In this document: piece after piece, positions 47,899 to 57,804 of the stretch
Layout: each line of letters begins with the position of its first letter
Position numbering within the stretch: position 1 is the stretch's first letter
Assembly: GCF_000423745.1 (NCBI RefSeq)
Contig: NZ_AUIO01000001.1
Coordinates: 1-64,000, forward strand
Reading direction: 5' to 3'
Length of the DNA stretch: 64,000 bases
Source: Streptococcus plurextorum DSM 22810
Lineage (GTDB): Bacteria; Bacillota; Bacilli; Lactobacillales; Streptococcaceae
Made by a program: the position numbers and the translations under genes
The notes under the pieces: model-generated
What the model saw: the letters and a program-made list of their open reading frames with translations, nothing else
Told to the model about the DNA's origin: nothing
Databases searched by the model: none

Positions 47899-48166
47899 GG
47901 GAAATCACACCCTTTCCTTTAGCTTTTGCAGCTTGAACAGCACGATAGGTAGAATAGCCGCTGGTTGCTTCAAATTCTCGGTCAATCTGCTTTTCTTGCC
48001 CCTTGCTGCTGACTACCTTTTTAAAAAGAGCATAGCTCTCTAGCAATTTTTCAGCATCAACTTTTGATTCATAGGCCAACTCAACCTGGTTCAAAAAAGA
48101 AAGCACTGAAGTAATCTCATCAGTGCTCCAAGTTAAATCAAGTGGATAGGAATAATTCTTAGTCAT
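47888..48166 (-). CDS. UPF0223 family protein
   Basis: A 92-residue soluble protein of unknown function, conserved in Firmicutes. The start is ATG 48164-48166 ([18 protein letters not shown]) with a GAGG site 6 bases upstream; a longer frame reading into spx is not supported. It overlaps spx by 8 bases and the phosphatase gene by 11, so the three are translated as a coupled set. Confidence 0.85.
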   Translation of the reverse strand: MTKNYSYPLDLTWSTDEITSVLSFLNQVELAYESKVDAEKLLESYALFKKVVSSKGQEKQIDREFEATSGYSTYRAVQAAKAKGKGVISLGK

Positions 48167-48572
48167 GTCTTCCCTCAATTTCTGCTCGAATAGTTGCTTG
48201 TCGCAACTCTTGTTTTCGGTAATCGCGTGGTAAAAAGGCGCGAATCTCATCTTCGTTAAATCCAATTTGCATGCGTTTTTTATCCATGATAATCGGACGA
48301 CGAAGAAGACTTGGATTTTCAGCAATCAAACTAATTAGCTCTGAAATAGATAACTCTTCTACATCAATATTAAGTTTCTGAAAGACCTTCGATCTTGTTG
48401 AGATAATATCCTCTGTACCATTTTCGGTGAAAGATAAAATATCAAGAAGTTCCTCTCGAGTAAGAGGACTGGTGATAATATTATGTTCCTGAAATGCAAC
48501 TTCGTGCTTAATTAACCACGCCCTTGCTTTACGACAACTGGTACAGCTTGGCGATAAAAATAAAGTAATCAT
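48159..48572 (-). CDS. spx: transcriptional regulator Spx
   Basis: A 137-residue thioredoxin-fold regulator that binds RNA polymerase alpha subunit and redirects transcription under thiol stress. The redox switch Cys10-x-x-Cys13 (CTSC) is present, as is the RPI motif (LLRRPII). The sequence is closer to B. subtilis Spx and, from memory, to streptococcal SpxA1 than to SpxA2. A TATAAT (48624-48629) lies upstream with no clear -35. Confidence 0.93.
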   Translation of the reverse strand: MITLFLSPSCTSCRKARAWLIKHEVAFQEHNIITSPLTREELLDILSFTENGTEDIISTRSKVFQKLNIDVEELSISELISLIAENPSLLRRPIIMDKKRMQIGFNEDEIRAFLPRDYRKQELRQATIRAEIEGRHD

Positions 48573-48649
48573 GTTTAAACCGCCTTTCGCCCTTATCCTT
48601 ACCTGTTATTCACTCCAATATAGATTATACAAAATTTTCAAACAAATTT

Positions 48650-49582
48650 CTAGACTTTTTTTGCATTTTGTGTCCATTTTTTGGCAATATTTTGATCATG
48701 ATGCAATTGCTTGATCAAGTCTTCTACGCTATCAAAAGTCACCATATCTCGAATTTTATCTAACCAAAAAATGTCAACTGTCTCACCGTAAATCGTTTCT
48801 TCAAACTCAAAAATATGAGTTTCGATACGAAGCTCCGTTCCACCAAAAGTTGTGTTTTTGCCAACAGATGTCATCCCTCTATAGGTTTTACCACCAATCA
48901 AAACCTCTGACACATAGACGCCATCTGCAGGAAGATGAGTGCGATCGACAGGAGCTAAATTGGCCGTTGGAAACCCTATCGTTCGACCACGCGCATCACC
49001 ATGAACCACTAATCCTCTGGTTGAAAAGGTGTAGCCTAACAATTGATTGACTAAACCAATGTTTCCATCTAACAAGGCCTTACGAATCCTGGTTGAACTA
49101 ATCTTTTCTCCGCCTAAGCTTACTTCAGAAACCGTCGTTACAGGGAGGCCAGTTTGCTCACTCAAGTAGCTACTCCCCCTGCAATCCGAACCAAACTGAT
49201 AATCAAAACCAACCACGAGAGCTTGAGCTTTTAGTCCATGAATATAATACCTAATAAAATCATCAGAGCTTGTCTTTGCAAATTGACTCGTAAAAGGAAT
49301 CAAATAGAGCTTGTCAACCCCGTATTCCTCAAATTTGGCATAGCGCTGCTCCACACTCGTCAAATGCATCATCAAATCAGGCCTAAAACGCGCAAATGTC
49401 AACTGAGGAGATTCCGGAAAAGTCAGGACGCTTATGGTCAAGCCATCCTGCCTTGCAATGTCACAAGCTTTTTCAAAAAGCACTTTGTGCCCCAAATGCA
49501 GGCCGTCAAAATACCCCAAGACAAGAACCGTTGGCTCTGCCGCTACAATATCCTGATAATCGTTAATATATCTAATATCCAT
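48650..49582 (-). CDS. ribF: bifunctional riboflavin kinase/FAD synthetase
   Basis: A 310-residue enzyme that makes FMN and then FAD from riboflavin. The N-terminal nucleotidyltransferase half has GYFDGLHLGH and SSTRIRKALLDGN; the C-terminal kinase half has GRTIGFPTANL and the later ETHIFEFEETIYG. The start is ATG 49580-49582 (MDIRYINDYQD), two bases after the truB stop. The ribosome binding site is poor, so coupling to truB is likely. Confidence 0.94.
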   Translation of the reverse strand: MDIRYINDYQDIVAAEPTVLVLGYFDGLHLGHKVLFEKACDIARQDGLTISVLTFPESPQLTFARFRPDLMMHLTSVEQRYAKFEEYGVDKLYLIPFTSQFAKTSSDDFIRYYIHGLKAQALVVGFDYQFGSDCRGSSYLSEQTGLPVTTVSEVSLGGEKISSTRIRKALLDGNIGLVNQLLGYTFSTRGLVVHGDARGRTIGFPTANLAPVDRTHLPADGVYVSEVLIGGKTYRGMTSVGKNTTFGGTELRIETHIFEFEETIYGETVDIFWLDKIRDMVTFDSVEDLIKQLHHDQNIAKKWTQNAKKV

Positions 49583-49584
49583 AC

Positions 49585-50463
49585 TCAAATCAATACTTTT
49601 CTAGGTTTATAGTAATCCTCTCGGACTTCTAGGATCGCAATGACCTTACCTTGATAAAATCCTGCGACAAGGGGGGCTGTAATTTCCAAACAGACACGAC
49701 GCCCAAAGGAGACTTCGGTCACTTGTTCTTGTGTCAATTCAACTTTAGGCAAATCAGAAAGGCCATATTCAATAGGCCACAAAAAATCCCATTCATCTGC
49801 TGCGATTTTTTGAGCAATCTCTTCTAAAGTCAGGGCAGAGTGGAGTTCTAGTCCTGCTGAAGCTGTTCTTTTGAGTGCTGACATATGACTGGCATAGCCA
49901 AGCGCTGCCCCTAAGTCTACTGACAAGGTCCGAACGTAGGTCCCTTTGCTACAAGCAACACGAAAATCAAAAACAGCTCTGCCATTTTCTACAATAAGCG
50001 GTGAAGTTCGAATAAATTCAGTGATGGTCACTTGGCGACTGGGACGCTCGACTTCTTGCCCTGCGCGAGCGTACTCGTAAAGTTTACGGCCATTAACTTT
50101 GACCGCCGAGTACATAGGAGGTACTTGAGTAATGTTTCCGACAAAGTTCTTCATGGCTTCATCGATGTCTGCTTCTGTTAAGCCATCAATAGGCGTTCTA
50201 TCAAGCACTTCTCCTGAAGTATCCTCAGTCGTCGTGGAAAACCCAATCGTAATCTGTCCTTCATAGACTTTTCCTGCTTCTGTCATATATTCAATGACTC
50301 GCGTAGCCTTACCCACAGCAATAGGGAGAACACCCGTCACATCCGGATCAAGTGTGCCACCATGACCAATTTTTTTCTCTCTCAGTAGCTTACGGAGTTT
50401 AAAAACCGCATCGTGGCTAGTCATTCCAGCCTCTTTTTTTAGATTAATAATTCCTGAAATCAT
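49585..50463 (-). CDS. truB: tRNA pseudouridine-55 synthase
   Basis: A 292-residue enzyme that converts U55 of the T loop of tRNAs to pseudouridine. The catalytic Asp39 is in [14 protein letters not shown]. Further family motifs [11 protein letters not shown] and SKGTYVRTL are present. truB-ribF is a common Gram-positive pair. Confidence 0.95.
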   Translation of the reverse strand: MISGIINLKKEAGMTSHDAVFKLRKLLREKKIGHGGTLDPDVTGVLPIAVGKATRVIEYMTEAGKVYEGQITIGFSTTTEDTSGEVLDRTPIDGLTEADIDEAMKNFVGNITQVPPMYSAVKVNGRKLYEYARAGQEVERPSRQVTITEFIRTSPLIVENGRAVFDFRVACSKGTYVRTLSVDLGAALGYASHMSALKRTASAGLELHSALTLEEIAQKIAADEWDFLWPIEYGLSDLPKVELTQEQVTEVSFGRRVCLEITAPLVAGFYQGKVIAILEVREDYYKPRKVLI

Positions 50464-50537
50464 AATTACTATTATACAAAAAATCTTTAGAGATAGCGAG
50501 GGTAAACTATTTGCCCCCCACTCTAACAGATATAAGC

Positions 50538-50564
50538 ACTAAAAAGCGCCAATTGGCGCTTTTT
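50538..50564 (-). terminator. terminator between the YrdC-like gene and truB
   Basis: AAAAAGCGCCAATTGGCGCTTTTT, a perfect palindrome usable on both strands. On the minus strand it lies about 80 bases after the YrdC-like gene. The rest of 50464-50640 is empty. Confidence 0.75.
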
Positions 50565-50640
50565 GATTCTACCATATTCAATCCACCACGCTCCATAAGA
50601 AGCGTCACATATCAATCATCCATTTGACGAGCGATTATGA

Positions 50641-51426
50641 TTAATAGTACTCTCCCTGACGATAGTTCCATGAATTAAAGTGGTCAGACAAATGCATCAT
50701 AATTTTATCAATGTCTAACCCTTTACGGATAACTACCGGACAGTTGCTGATAGAACGACTACCCTCACCTTGCTCAGGAATTAGTTTACCATCTGCATCG
50801 ACCATTGATACCATCACACCTTGCTCATAGCGTGTTTCAATGGTTTTATCTGGTTGAATAGATGCCACGTAATCATCAGCTTCGATAATGAGATCCACCA
50901 TTGATGCAATGCGCTCACCGATACCGTCGACCTTACCACGATTACCTTTTCCAGATGGATTAGCAGAGGAAGCATAGACCATTTTGCCCTCTTTCTCCCA
51001 CATTTCTTTGGCAATTTGTTCTCCTGCCACACCGAATTTGATGACAAAGCATGAGGTGCCTCGCACATCTGTCATGAGCTCTTCACGGCCATCACCAAAG
51101 GCTTTTAACTTCTCATAAGCTTCTGTTTTCCAAGGAAGGATACAGCCCAAAAGGATATCCTCATCCCAATGTTTTTGATAAAAAGCATCAATTTCAGGCG
51201 TCAACTGAGCCAAGGCACGCAGCTCTTCCATACTACCACAAAGAACCACACCTGGCTTGTTACGATTGCGCTCTTTAGCTTCAAATTTTCGCTCCAGACC
51301 TTTGCGGTCACTGGTCATGATGATGTAGCCGACCTTAGTTGGGGTTACGATACATCCTCCCTCACCTTTCAAAATGTCAAAACCTTCTTGATTAAGGTTT
51401 CCATCCCAATGTACTTGTTTTGTCAT
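50641..51426 (-). CDS. YrdC/Sua5-domain protein (threonylcarbamoyl-AMP synthase-like)
   Basis: A 261-residue protein dominated by a YrdC domain (about 15-215), with KVGYIIMTSDRKGLERKFEAKERNRNKP corresponding to the usual PTDT..L..KxR nucleotide-binding region and SSANPSGKGN to the conserved SSAN motif. Canonical TsaC/Sua5 makes threonylcarbamoyl-AMP for t6A tRNA. The threonine-binding PT(E/D)T motif is altered here (TPTKVGYI), so this may be a paralogue (YciO-type) with another role. Monocistronic. Confidence 0.75.
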   Translation of the reverse strand: MTKQVHWDGNLNQEGFDILKGEGGCIVTPTKVGYIIMTSDRKGLERKFEAKERNRNKPGVVLCGSMEELRALAQLTPEIDAFYQKHWDEDILLGCILPWKTEAYEKLKAFGDGREELMTDVRGTSCFVIKFGVAGEQIAKEMWEKEGKMVYASSANPSGKGNRGKVDGIGERIASMVDLIIEADDYVASIQPDKTIETRYEQGVMVSMVDADGKLIPEQGEGSRSISNCPVVIRKGLDIDKIMMHLSDHFNSWNYRQGEYY

Positions 51427-51507
51427 AATGATTCTCCATTTCTATTATTTATTGTAACATGGCAGAGCAGAAAATTCAAGAAATTTTCTGAATATTCAAA
51501 ACAATAA

Positions 51508-52095
51508 TCACCAATATGCTGGTCTCTGTTTCTCATAAGCAGCAATCAACTCCTCATACTGCAAAGTAATCCCGATATCGTCTAAACCGTTCAAGAGTTT
51601 ATGCTTCCAATCACTATCAATCTCAAAAGAAAATTCTCCAACAGGTGAAATAATCTTCTGCTCATAAAGATCCACCTTTACCTCTTGGGTAGGCTCTAGC
51701 TTAGCTAGCTGTTCTCTCACCTCTAGCGGTTGTACAATCGGTAAAATGCCATTATTGAGATCGTTATTGTAATGAATGTCTCCAAAGGAACCCGCAATAA
51801 TAACCTTAAAACCGTAATCAGCTAGCGCCCAAGCAGCGTGTTCTCTGGAAGAACCTGCTCCAAAATTATCACCTGTAATTAAAATACTAGCATGTCGGTA
51901 GGCTGCTTGATTGAAAATGAAATTAGGGTTCTCTGTATAGGCGTCATCTAAGTAACGCCATTCATACATGAGGTACTTGCCAAAACCTTTTTTATCAATC
52001 AATTTGAGAAACTGTTTGGGTAAGATTTGGTCAGTATCGATGTTATCATTCATGAGAGGAACGGTTGTTCCTGTAAAAACTGTAAATTGCTCCAC
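51508..52095 (-). CDS. leuD: 3-isopropylmalate dehydratase small subunit
   Basis: A 195-residue subunit of the isomerase that converts 2- to 3-isopropylmalate in leucine synthesis. It shows [14 protein letters not shown] and the [13 protein letters not shown] substrate-recognition motif. It lies 8 bases after leuC and ends the operon. No clear terminator follows in 51427-51507. Confidence 0.95.
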   Translation of the reverse strand: MEQFTVFTGTTVPLMNDNIDTDQILPKQFLKLIDKKGFGKYLMYEWRYLDDAYTENPNFIFNQAAYRHASILITGDNFGAGSSREHAAWALADYGFKVIIAGSFGDIHYNNDLNNGILPIVQPLEVREQLAKLEPTQEVKVDLYEQKIISPVGEFSFEIDSDWKHKLLNGLDDIGITLQYEELIAAYEKQRPAYW

Positions 52096-52103
52096 CTTAA
52101 CAC

Positions 52104-53492
52104 CTACCCATTTACTTTTGCTAATAATCGAACATCTACAAAACGCCCTGTTATGGCTGCTGCCGCTGCCATAGCTGGACTACAGAGATGAGTTCTGGCA
52201 CCGACACCTTGTCGATCTTCAAAATTCCGATTGCTTGTTGAAGCGCAGTGCACTCCTTTAGGAACCTTATCTGGATTCATTCCTAGGCACATGGAGCAGC
52301 CTGGATCTCGCCATTCAAAGCCTGCTTCCAAGAAAATTTTATCCAATCCCAAAGCTTCGGCAGCTCGCTTAACAGGACGAGAACCAGGAACCACAATCGC
52401 AGTCACACCGTCAGCCACTTTTTTGCCCTGAATAATCTTTGCGGCAATGGTTAAATCTGATAACCGGGCATTGGTACAAGAGCCTAGAAAGACGTAACCA
52501 ATCGTGATATCAGCTACTGTCTGGCCTGGTTTTAACCCCATGTAGTCATATGCCCTACTATCATTGATATCCCTAATGTCTGGAAAGGGCTCACCATAAG
52601 CAACCCCCATAGAAGGGTTTGTTCCCCAAGTCACCATAGGAGCTAAGTCTGAGACATCCATCTCAATCATTTTGTCATAGCTAGCATCGTTATCAGATAC
52701 CAAGGTTTTCCAATCAGCTACCGCACTTGCAAAATCCCTTGGACGGCATTCTTTATCTGACAAATAATCATAGGTCTTTTGATCCGGGTTCATGATCCCA
52801 ATTTTGGCACCGAACTCAATAGACATGTTACAGATTGTCATACGCTCTTCCATACTAAGGGCATCTATAGCCGAACCAGCATATTCTACAGCATAACCAA
52901 CACCTAGAGCCACACCATGTTTTGCAATAAGGGCTAAAACATAATCTTTAGCGTAAACCCCTTTTTGCGGTGTTCCCGTCAATCTAATCAATAGTTTTTT
53001 AGGTTTAACCTGCCAAAGGGTCTGTGTGGCAAAAACATGCTCCACTTCTGTCGTCCCAATCCCAAAGGCGATAGCCCCAAAAGCGCCGTGTGTCGCTGTG
53101 TGACTATCACCACAGACAATAAACTTACCTGGTTGCGTGCGACCAGTCTCTGGACCGACCATATGGACAATACCTTGGTTCAGAGAACCATGCGGTGCAT
53201 GAGGAATACCAAAGTCTATAACATTTCTAGCTAAGGCATCCATTTGAGCCTTGGAAATGACATCACGAATATTGTGAATATCAACCGTTGGAACATTGTG
53301 ATCAAAAGTTCCAAAAGTCAAATCTGGCCGTCTGACCTTACGTCCCGCCTGACGTAAGCCATCAAAGGCTTGCGGACTTGTCACTTCATGGATATAGTGC
53401 TGATCCACATACATCAGCTGGGACTGGCCTTCTTTACCAGTAACAACGTGTCGCTCCCACACTTTATCGAAAATCGATTTTCCAGAAGCCAT
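52104..53492 (-). CDS. leuC: 3-isopropylmalate dehydratase large subunit
   Basis: A 462-residue aconitase-family subunit holding a 4Fe-4S cluster. Cluster ligands are in FLGSCTNAR and [13 protein letters not shown]. The substrate-binding [13 protein letters not shown] motif is intact. It works with LeuD. The start is ATG 53490-53492 behind an AAAGGAG-type site. Confidence 0.95.
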   Translation of the reverse strand: MASGKSIFDKVWERHVVTGKEGQSQLMYVDQHYIHEVTSPQAFDGLRQAGRKVRRPDLTFGTFDHNVPTVDIHNIRDVISKAQMDALARNVIDFGIPHAPHGSLNQGIVHMVGPETGRTQPGKFIVCGDSHTATHGAFGAIAFGIGTTEVEHVFATQTLWQVKPKKLLIRLTGTPQKGVYAKDYVLALIAKHGVALGVGYAVEYAGSAIDALSMEERMTICNMSIEFGAKIGIMNPDQKTYDYLSDKECRPRDFASAVADWKTLVSDNDASYDKMIEMDVSDLAPMVTWGTNPSMGVAYGEPFPDIRDINDSRAYDYMGLKPGQTVADITIGYVFLGSCTNARLSDLTIAAKIIQGKKVADGVTAIVVPGSRPVKRAAEALGLDKIFLEAGFEWRDPGCSMCLGMNPDKVPKGVHCASTSNRNFEDRQGVGARTHLCSPAMAAAAAITGRFVDVRLLAKVNG

Positions 53493-53507
53493 CTGATCAC
53501 TCCTTTC

Positions 53508-53774
53508 TTAAAAATGCTTGCTAGCAAAATAGATAAGTAGCAAGGTTGCCATAATCCCCAGGTGCCAGACGACCTGAAAATACCACTTACGCGTTTTATG
53601 ATGGAAAACTACCCCTCCTGTGAAAGCACCCAAACCTCCAAAGAAAAAGGCAATAACCAACAACACCTTCTCTGAAATGCGCCAAGAATGGCGAATGGCT
53701 CGACGCTTATCAATGCCATAAACGAGAAAAACCAAGAGATTCCAGAAAAGAAGACTATATAGTAAAAGACTCAT
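53508..53774 (-). CDS. DUF1294 membrane protein inside the leucine operon
   Basis: An 88-residue protein with two or three membrane segments (about 3-20, 38-58 and 68-84) and the family stretch YGIDKRRAIRHSWRISEKVLL..FFFGGLGAFTGG. The function of DUF1294 is unknown. It overlaps the leuB stop by 4 bases (ATGA) and precedes leuC by 15, so it is a coupled member of the operon. A link to leucine metabolism is suggested only by position. Confidence 0.85.
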   Translation of the reverse strand: MSLLLYSLLFWNLLVFLVYGIDKRRAIRHSWRISEKVLLVIAFFFGGLGAFTGGVVFHHKTRKWYFQVVWHLGIMATLLLIYFASKHF

Positions 53775-54811
53775 GATAAATTCCCAATAACAGCAGCGGT
53801 CATCGTCGCCGTTATCGCACTCCCTCCCAAATCTTTAGTGAGGACACCTTGTGCCAGCGTTTTTTCAACAGCCTTTTCAATCATGTCTGCGCCAACCTCT
53901 TCTCCAAAAGAGTCTCTTAGCATCATCGCTACAGATAAAATCATACTGATAGGATTAGCAATGCCCTGCCCAGCAATATCTGGCGCTGACCCATGGATAG
54001 GTTCGTAAAGGCTTGGCCCAGTCTCTGAATGACTGGCAGATGGCATAACCCCTAGAGTACCAGGTAAGACACTTGCTTCATCGGATAAAATGTCACCAAA
54101 AAGATTTTCTGTGACAATCACATCAAAACGAGAAGGATTCGTGATCATAATCATAGCAGCAGAATCTACTAGCTGATGCTCCAAAGTCACATCTGGGTAA
54201 TCTTTGGCGACCTCTTCTGCCACTTGACGCCACAATTTTGACGTAGCAAGCACATTTTGTTTGTCAATACTGGTCACCTTTTGACGACGACCACGCGCTA
54301 TCGAAAAAGCTTTATGCATAATACGACGAATCTCATCTGAAGAATAATGATTCGTATCAGAAGCAGAGGAGCTGTTTAGGATATGGTCACCAAAATAGAT
54401 TCCCCCCGTCAACTCTCGCACCACCACAAAATCAACCCCTTCAATGTATTCAGGCTTCAAAGGTGATAGATGCTTTAGGGCATCAAAAATGCGCACAGGT
54501 CGGATATTGGCAAAAAGATTCAATTCCTTACGAATCGCAAGCAACCCCTGTTCGGGACGTACCGATGCTGTATCATATTTAGGACCACCAATTGCTGCCA
54601 ATAGAATGGCATCCGCAGACTTAGCAGCTGCTAGCGTAGCATCTGGCAAAGGATGCCCAGCACAATCAATACCTACCCCACCGAATGGCATTTCTTGAAC
54701 CTGATAATCAAAATGAATCTTGTCTGCGACTGCTGCTAGCACCTCCAGACCAGCCGCCATAATTTCTGGTCCGATACCATCACCAGCTAAACTTATAATG
54801 TTTTTTGTCAT
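53771..54811 (-). CDS. leuB: 3-isopropylmalate dehydrogenase
   Basis: A 346-residue NAD-dependent enzyme that oxidises and decarboxylates 3-isopropylmalate. It has the GDGIGPEI start, the RELTGGIYFG substrate motif and the NLFGDILSDE metal-binding motif. It is separated from leuA by 103 bases that hold a 7-bp hairpin (54867-54892); its ribosome binding site is weak, so that hairpin may mark an mRNA processing or control point. Confidence 0.95.
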   Translation of the reverse strand: MTKNIISLAGDGIGPEIMAAGLEVLAAVADKIHFDYQVQEMPFGGVGIDCAGHPLPDATLAAAKSADAILLAAIGGPKYDTASVRPEQGLLAIRKELNLFANIRPVRIFDALKHLSPLKPEYIEGVDFVVVRELTGGIYFGDHILNSSSASDTNHYSSDEIRRIMHKAFSIARGRRQKVTSIDKQNVLATSKLWRQVAEEVAKDYPDVTLEHQLVDSAAMIMITNPSRFDVIVTENLFGDILSDEASVLPGTLGVMPSASHSETGPSLYEPIHGSAPDIAGQGIANPISMILSVAMMLRDSFGEEVGADMIEKAVEKTLAQGVLTKDLGGSAITATMTAAVIGNLS

Positions 54812-54914
54812 CTTTGTCAGAATGAGAAGAGATGATAAAGACCATTTAAAGCCTACATTTCTCCCTGTTCAACACTTAAGCTAAGGTTGAACAATCCTTT
54901 CTAATATATTTTTA

Positions 54915-56471
54915 TCAGACGTCTCGATAAGAGAGTTTGCGACTGATTTCACCTGCATTTTCTTTTTGAACCAGGCTATTGGCATTGACATAAGCAATAG
55001 CCCCTGCTTTGAGCACATCAAAATCAATACCCGAGGCATTAAAAATAGTTCCTGTATCACTATTTTCAATAGATACTGATACTCTAGCCTGAGCATCAAT
55101 CCCATCAGTCACAGCATCCATGCTATAACTTAAAAGCTTAACGTTCTGATTAAAGAAATGATCGATAGCATTGTAAATCGCTTCTACGGAGCCTTTACCA
55201 TCTGCAGTGACATTGACAATCTCAGCCTCCATATTGATCATAGAAACATGAGCTGTGATGGAATCATCAAGGTTTGAACTCAGTTTTAGGTCATTGAAGT
55301 GGAAACCTTCTGGATTTTCAATGTCATTACCATTAACAATGGCTACAATATCGGCATCGGTGATAGCTTGTTTTTTATCTGCCAATTTTTTAAACTTAGC
55401 AAATAACAAGGTTAACTCGGATTCTTCAAAGTTGAAATTGAGTTCTTTTAATTTTTCAACAAAGGCATGTCGTCCAGATAGCTTGCCTAAAGGCAAGGCA
55501 TTTTTTTGAACACCGACCAACTCTGGTGTGATAATTTCATAAGTGAGAGGATTTTTCAAGACCCCGTCTTGGTGAATGCCTGATTCGTGTGAGAAGGCGT
55601 TGCCCCCCACAATAGCCTTATTCTTTGGAAGAGGAATCCCAGAAAAGCGGGAGACCATTTCAGATGTGTTCACCGTTTCTCTCAGAACAATAGGACTTTC
55701 GACATCATAAAAGTCCGAACGAATATTTAGGGCTACCGCCACTTCTTCCAAAGCAGCATTACCAGCACGCTCACCAATACCATTGATGGTGCCTTCAACG
55801 CGACCTGCGCCATTTTTGATGGCAGAAAGCGTATTGGCAACCGCCATTCCTAAGTCATTGTGGCAGTGAGGGCTAAAGATAATCTTGCGATCTGACTTAA
55901 CATTTTCAATTAAATAGTTAAAGATGTAACCATAGTCTTCAGGAGTTGTGAAGCCAACCGTATCAGGGATGTTGATATATGTTGCACCAGCATCCACTGC
56001 TGTTTGCACGACTTCTAGCAAATAATCCAATTCTGTACGCGTGGCATCTTCTGGTGAAAATTCGACCACCTCAAATTTTGTTCGCGCATAAGAAACATGC
56101 TCTGTAATCAGCTGCAAAATCTCTTCTTTGGATTTTTTCAACTTGAACTCACGATGAATAGGACTGGTTGCTATAAAAACATGGATCTGAGGAAACTTGG
56201 CCTCTTTTATCGCCTCATAGCAGGCATCAATATCAGACTTCACAGAACGTGCCAAGCCTGAAACAGCTGTTTTAGTCATTGCTTTAGCAATTTGCCTCAC
56301 CGCTTCAAAAGAATCTGGACTTGCCGCTGGAAACCCTGCCTCAATCGCCGAGACTCCCCACTTCTCTAACTGTTTAGCGATAGCAACTTTTTCTTTGATT
56401 GAAAAATTAACACCTGGTGTTTGTTCACCATCTCTAAGCGTTGTATCAAGAAATTCCACTTTATGATGCAT
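54915..56471 (-). CDS. leuA: 2-isopropylmalate synthase
   Basis: A 518-residue enzyme that condenses 2-oxoisovalerate with acetyl-CoA, the first step specific to leucine. The catalytic barrel starts [14 protein letters not shown] and has HCHNDLGMA (metal ligands). The C-terminal third is the regulatory domain that binds leucine for feedback inhibition. It is the first structural gene of the operon and is preceded by an attenuator. The start ATG 56469-56471 has a weak ribosome binding site. Confidence 0.96.
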   Translation of the reverse strand: MHHKVEFLDTTLRDGEQTPGVNFSIKEKVAIAKQLEKWGVSAIEAGFPAASPDSFEAVRQIAKAMTKTAVSGLARSVKSDIDACYEAIKEAKFPQIHVFIATSPIHREFKLKKSKEEILQLITEHVSYARTKFEVVEFSPEDATRTELDYLLEVVQTAVDAGATYINIPDTVGFTTPEDYGYIFNYLIENVKSDRKIIFSPHCHNDLGMAVANTLSAIKNGAGRVEGTINGIGERAGNAALEEVAVALNIRSDFYDVESPIVLRETVNTSEMVSRFSGIPLPKNKAIVGGNAFSHESGIHQDGVLKNPLTYEIITPELVGVQKNALPLGKLSGRHAFVEKLKELNFNFEESELTLLFAKFKKLADKKQAITDADIVAIVNGNDIENPEGFHFNDLKLSSNLDDSITAHVSMINMEAEIVNVTADGKGSVEAIYNAIDHFFNQNVKLLSYSMDAVTDGIDAQARVSVSIENSDTGTIFNASGIDFDVLKAGAIAYVNANSLVQKENAGEISRKLSYRDV

Positions 56472-56496
56472 GTCAATACCACTTTCTCTATTTTTT

Positions 56497-56536
56497 AACT
56501 AAAAAACACCTCGCTGGTCACCAAGCGAGATGTTTT
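56497..56536 (-). terminator. leu operon attenuator terminator
   Basis: On the minus strand a 13-bp stem (with one U-G pair) ends in TTTTTT, about 25 bases before leuA. Its 5' arm contains CGCTTGG (56521-56527), which is fully complementary to CCAAGCG at 56542-56548; pairing these two would dissolve the terminator. Confidence 0.8.
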
Positions 56537-56541
56537 GGACC

Positions 56542-56580
56542 CGCTTGGTAAGCCAAACAGGACTAATGCTTCTGCACTAG
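56542..56580 (-). promoter_or_regulatory. leu leader antiterminator and pause hairpin
   Basis: Contains the antiterminator arm (56542-56548) and a 7-bp hairpin CTAGTGC/GCATTAG (56563-56580) that covers the stop codon of the leader peptide. A ribosome stalled on the Leu codons would keep this hairpin open. No T-box motif is present. Confidence 0.65.
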
Positions 56581-56621
56581 CCCACTATCCACAATAGCAA
56601 AGTTGTTGTCGTGAATACCAT
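56577..56621 (-). CDS. leuL: leucine operon leader peptide
   Basis: A 14-residue peptide, MVFTTTTLLLWIVG, with three consecutive Leu codons (TTG CTA TTG) and its own AAAGGAG site 7 bases upstream. It lies between a consensus promoter and the terminator ahead of leuA. Stalling when charged tRNA-Leu is scarce would favour the antiterminator. A similar leader-peptide attenuator is known for the leu operon of Lactococcus lactis. The gene symbol is by analogy with other leader peptides. Confidence 0.8.
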   Translation of the reverse strand: MVFTTTTLLLWIVG

Positions 56622-56651
56622 TTGACTTCTCCTTTAGTTAATTTATAGAAC

Positions 56652-56680
56652 ATTCTACAATTTTCTGACAATTCTGTCAA
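56652..56680 (-). promoter_or_regulatory. leu operon promoter
   Basis: On the minus strand: -35 TTGACA (56675-56680, perfect), spacer 17, -10 TAGAAT (56652-56657). Confidence 0.85.
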
Positions 56681-56706
56681 GTGAAATTTTCAAGATTTTT
56701 ACAAAA

Positions 56707-56730
56707 ATAGAGTGGGATTTCCCACTCTAT
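56707..56730 (-). terminator. terminator of the murB-pot operon
   Basis: On the minus strand a perfect 10-bp stem (ATAGAGTGGG with CCCACTCTAT) followed by TTTTTG, 6 bases after potD. Confidence 0.85.
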
Positions 56731-56736
56731 GTCATC

Positions 56737-57804
56737 TTATTTGCGATACATCTTAAACTGTAAGTAGAGATCGTTGTAAATGCCAAGCCATTCCTTACCT
56801 AAATTATCGTAAACCTCAAGATTTTTCATGGTTTCTTGGTCAGGATAAAAAGCCAGATCAGATGTGGTTTCTTCTGGTAAAAGTTCCTTAGCCTTAGCAT
56901 TTGGCGTGGAATAGCCGACATACTCAGCATTTTGAGCTGCATTTTCAGGACGAAGCATAAAGTTGATAAAGGCATAGGCTTCCTCAATATGCTTAGCTGT
57001 TTTTGGAATAACAATGTTGTCAAACCAAAGATTCGAAGCTTCACTTGGCACCACATAGACCAGGTCTTCGTTGCCATCTAGCATTTCACTGGCTTCTCCA
57101 GAGAAGGACACTCCGATTGCCGCATCTCCTTGAATCATATAGCCTTTGAGCTCATCTCCAACAATAGCCTTGATGTTAGGTGTCAACTCATTGAGTTTGG
57201 CTTTAACAACCGCTAACTCCACATTGTCCTTGCTATTAAGGCTGTAGCCAAAGCTGTTTAGCCCAAGTCCCATGACCTCACGCGCCCCATCGACAAGTAG
57301 GATATCATTGCGATACTCTTCTCGCCAAAGGTCTTCCCAGTGTTCAGGAGCTTCTTCTACCATGGTCTTGTTGTAAACAATCCCTAAAGTTCCCCAGAAA
57401 TACGGGATAGAATAGTCGTTATTGGGGTCAAAGGACAAGCCTTTAAAGTCATCTCCGATATTGTCAAAACCAACAATCTTTGACTTATCCAGCTTAATCA
57501 ACATGTTTTCTTCCTTCATTTTGGAAATCATGTATTCCGAAGGAACAGCCAAGTCATAGATGGTCCCACCTTGCTTGATTTTGGTGTACATGGCTTCGTT
57601 GGAGTCAAAGGTATCGTACTGTACCTCAATCCCTGTCTCATCCGTAAATTGCTCAATCAAGTCCGGATCAATGTAGTCTCCCCAGTTATAGATGACCAAC
57701 TTATCCTCTGCTGCTCCAGAGTTGTTTTTTAAGACAAGGCTTGTGGCAAATAGCAGAGCAACGATGCTCAAAACACCCAAAAGAAATGAATATAGTCTAC
57801 GCAT
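56737..57804 (-). CDS. potD: spermidine/putrescine-binding protein PotD
   Basis: A 355-residue substrate-binding protein that captures polyamines outside the membrane. It has an N-terminal hydrophobic anchor (about 4-24) without a lipobox cysteine, as I recall for the pneumococcal PotD. The binding core starts LVIYNWGDYIDPDLI. The start is ATG 57802-57804 (MRRLYSFLLGV) behind AAGGAGG; it overlaps potC by 8 bases. Confidence 0.94.
   Translation of the reverse strand: MRRLYSFLLGVLSIVALLFATSLVLKNNSGAAEDKLVIYNWGDYIDPDLIEQFTDETGIEVQYDTFDSNEAMYTKIKQGGTIYDLAVPSEYMISKMKEENMLIKLDKSKIVGFDNIGDDFKGLSFDPNNDYSIPYFWGTLGIVYNKTMVEEAPEHWEDLWREEYRNDILLVDGAREVMGLGLNSFGYSLNSKDNVELAVVKAKLNELTPNIKAIVGDELKGYMIQGDAAIGVSFSGEASEMLDGNEDLVYVVPSEASNLWFDNIVIPKTAKHIEEAYAFINFMLRPENAAQNAEYVGYSTPNAKAKELLPEETTSDLAFYPDQETMKNLEVYDNLGKEWLGIYNDLYLQFKMYRK

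Noticed and set aside
54867..54892. Terminator between leuA and leuB
   Set aside because: The 7-bp hairpin has no U-run on the minus strand and would cut the operon; treated only as an mRNA structure.
56472..56736. T-box riboswitch upstream of leuA
   Set aside because: The gap has the usual place for one, but no T-box sequence or specifier stem is seen; the leader peptide with three Leu codons explains the region better.
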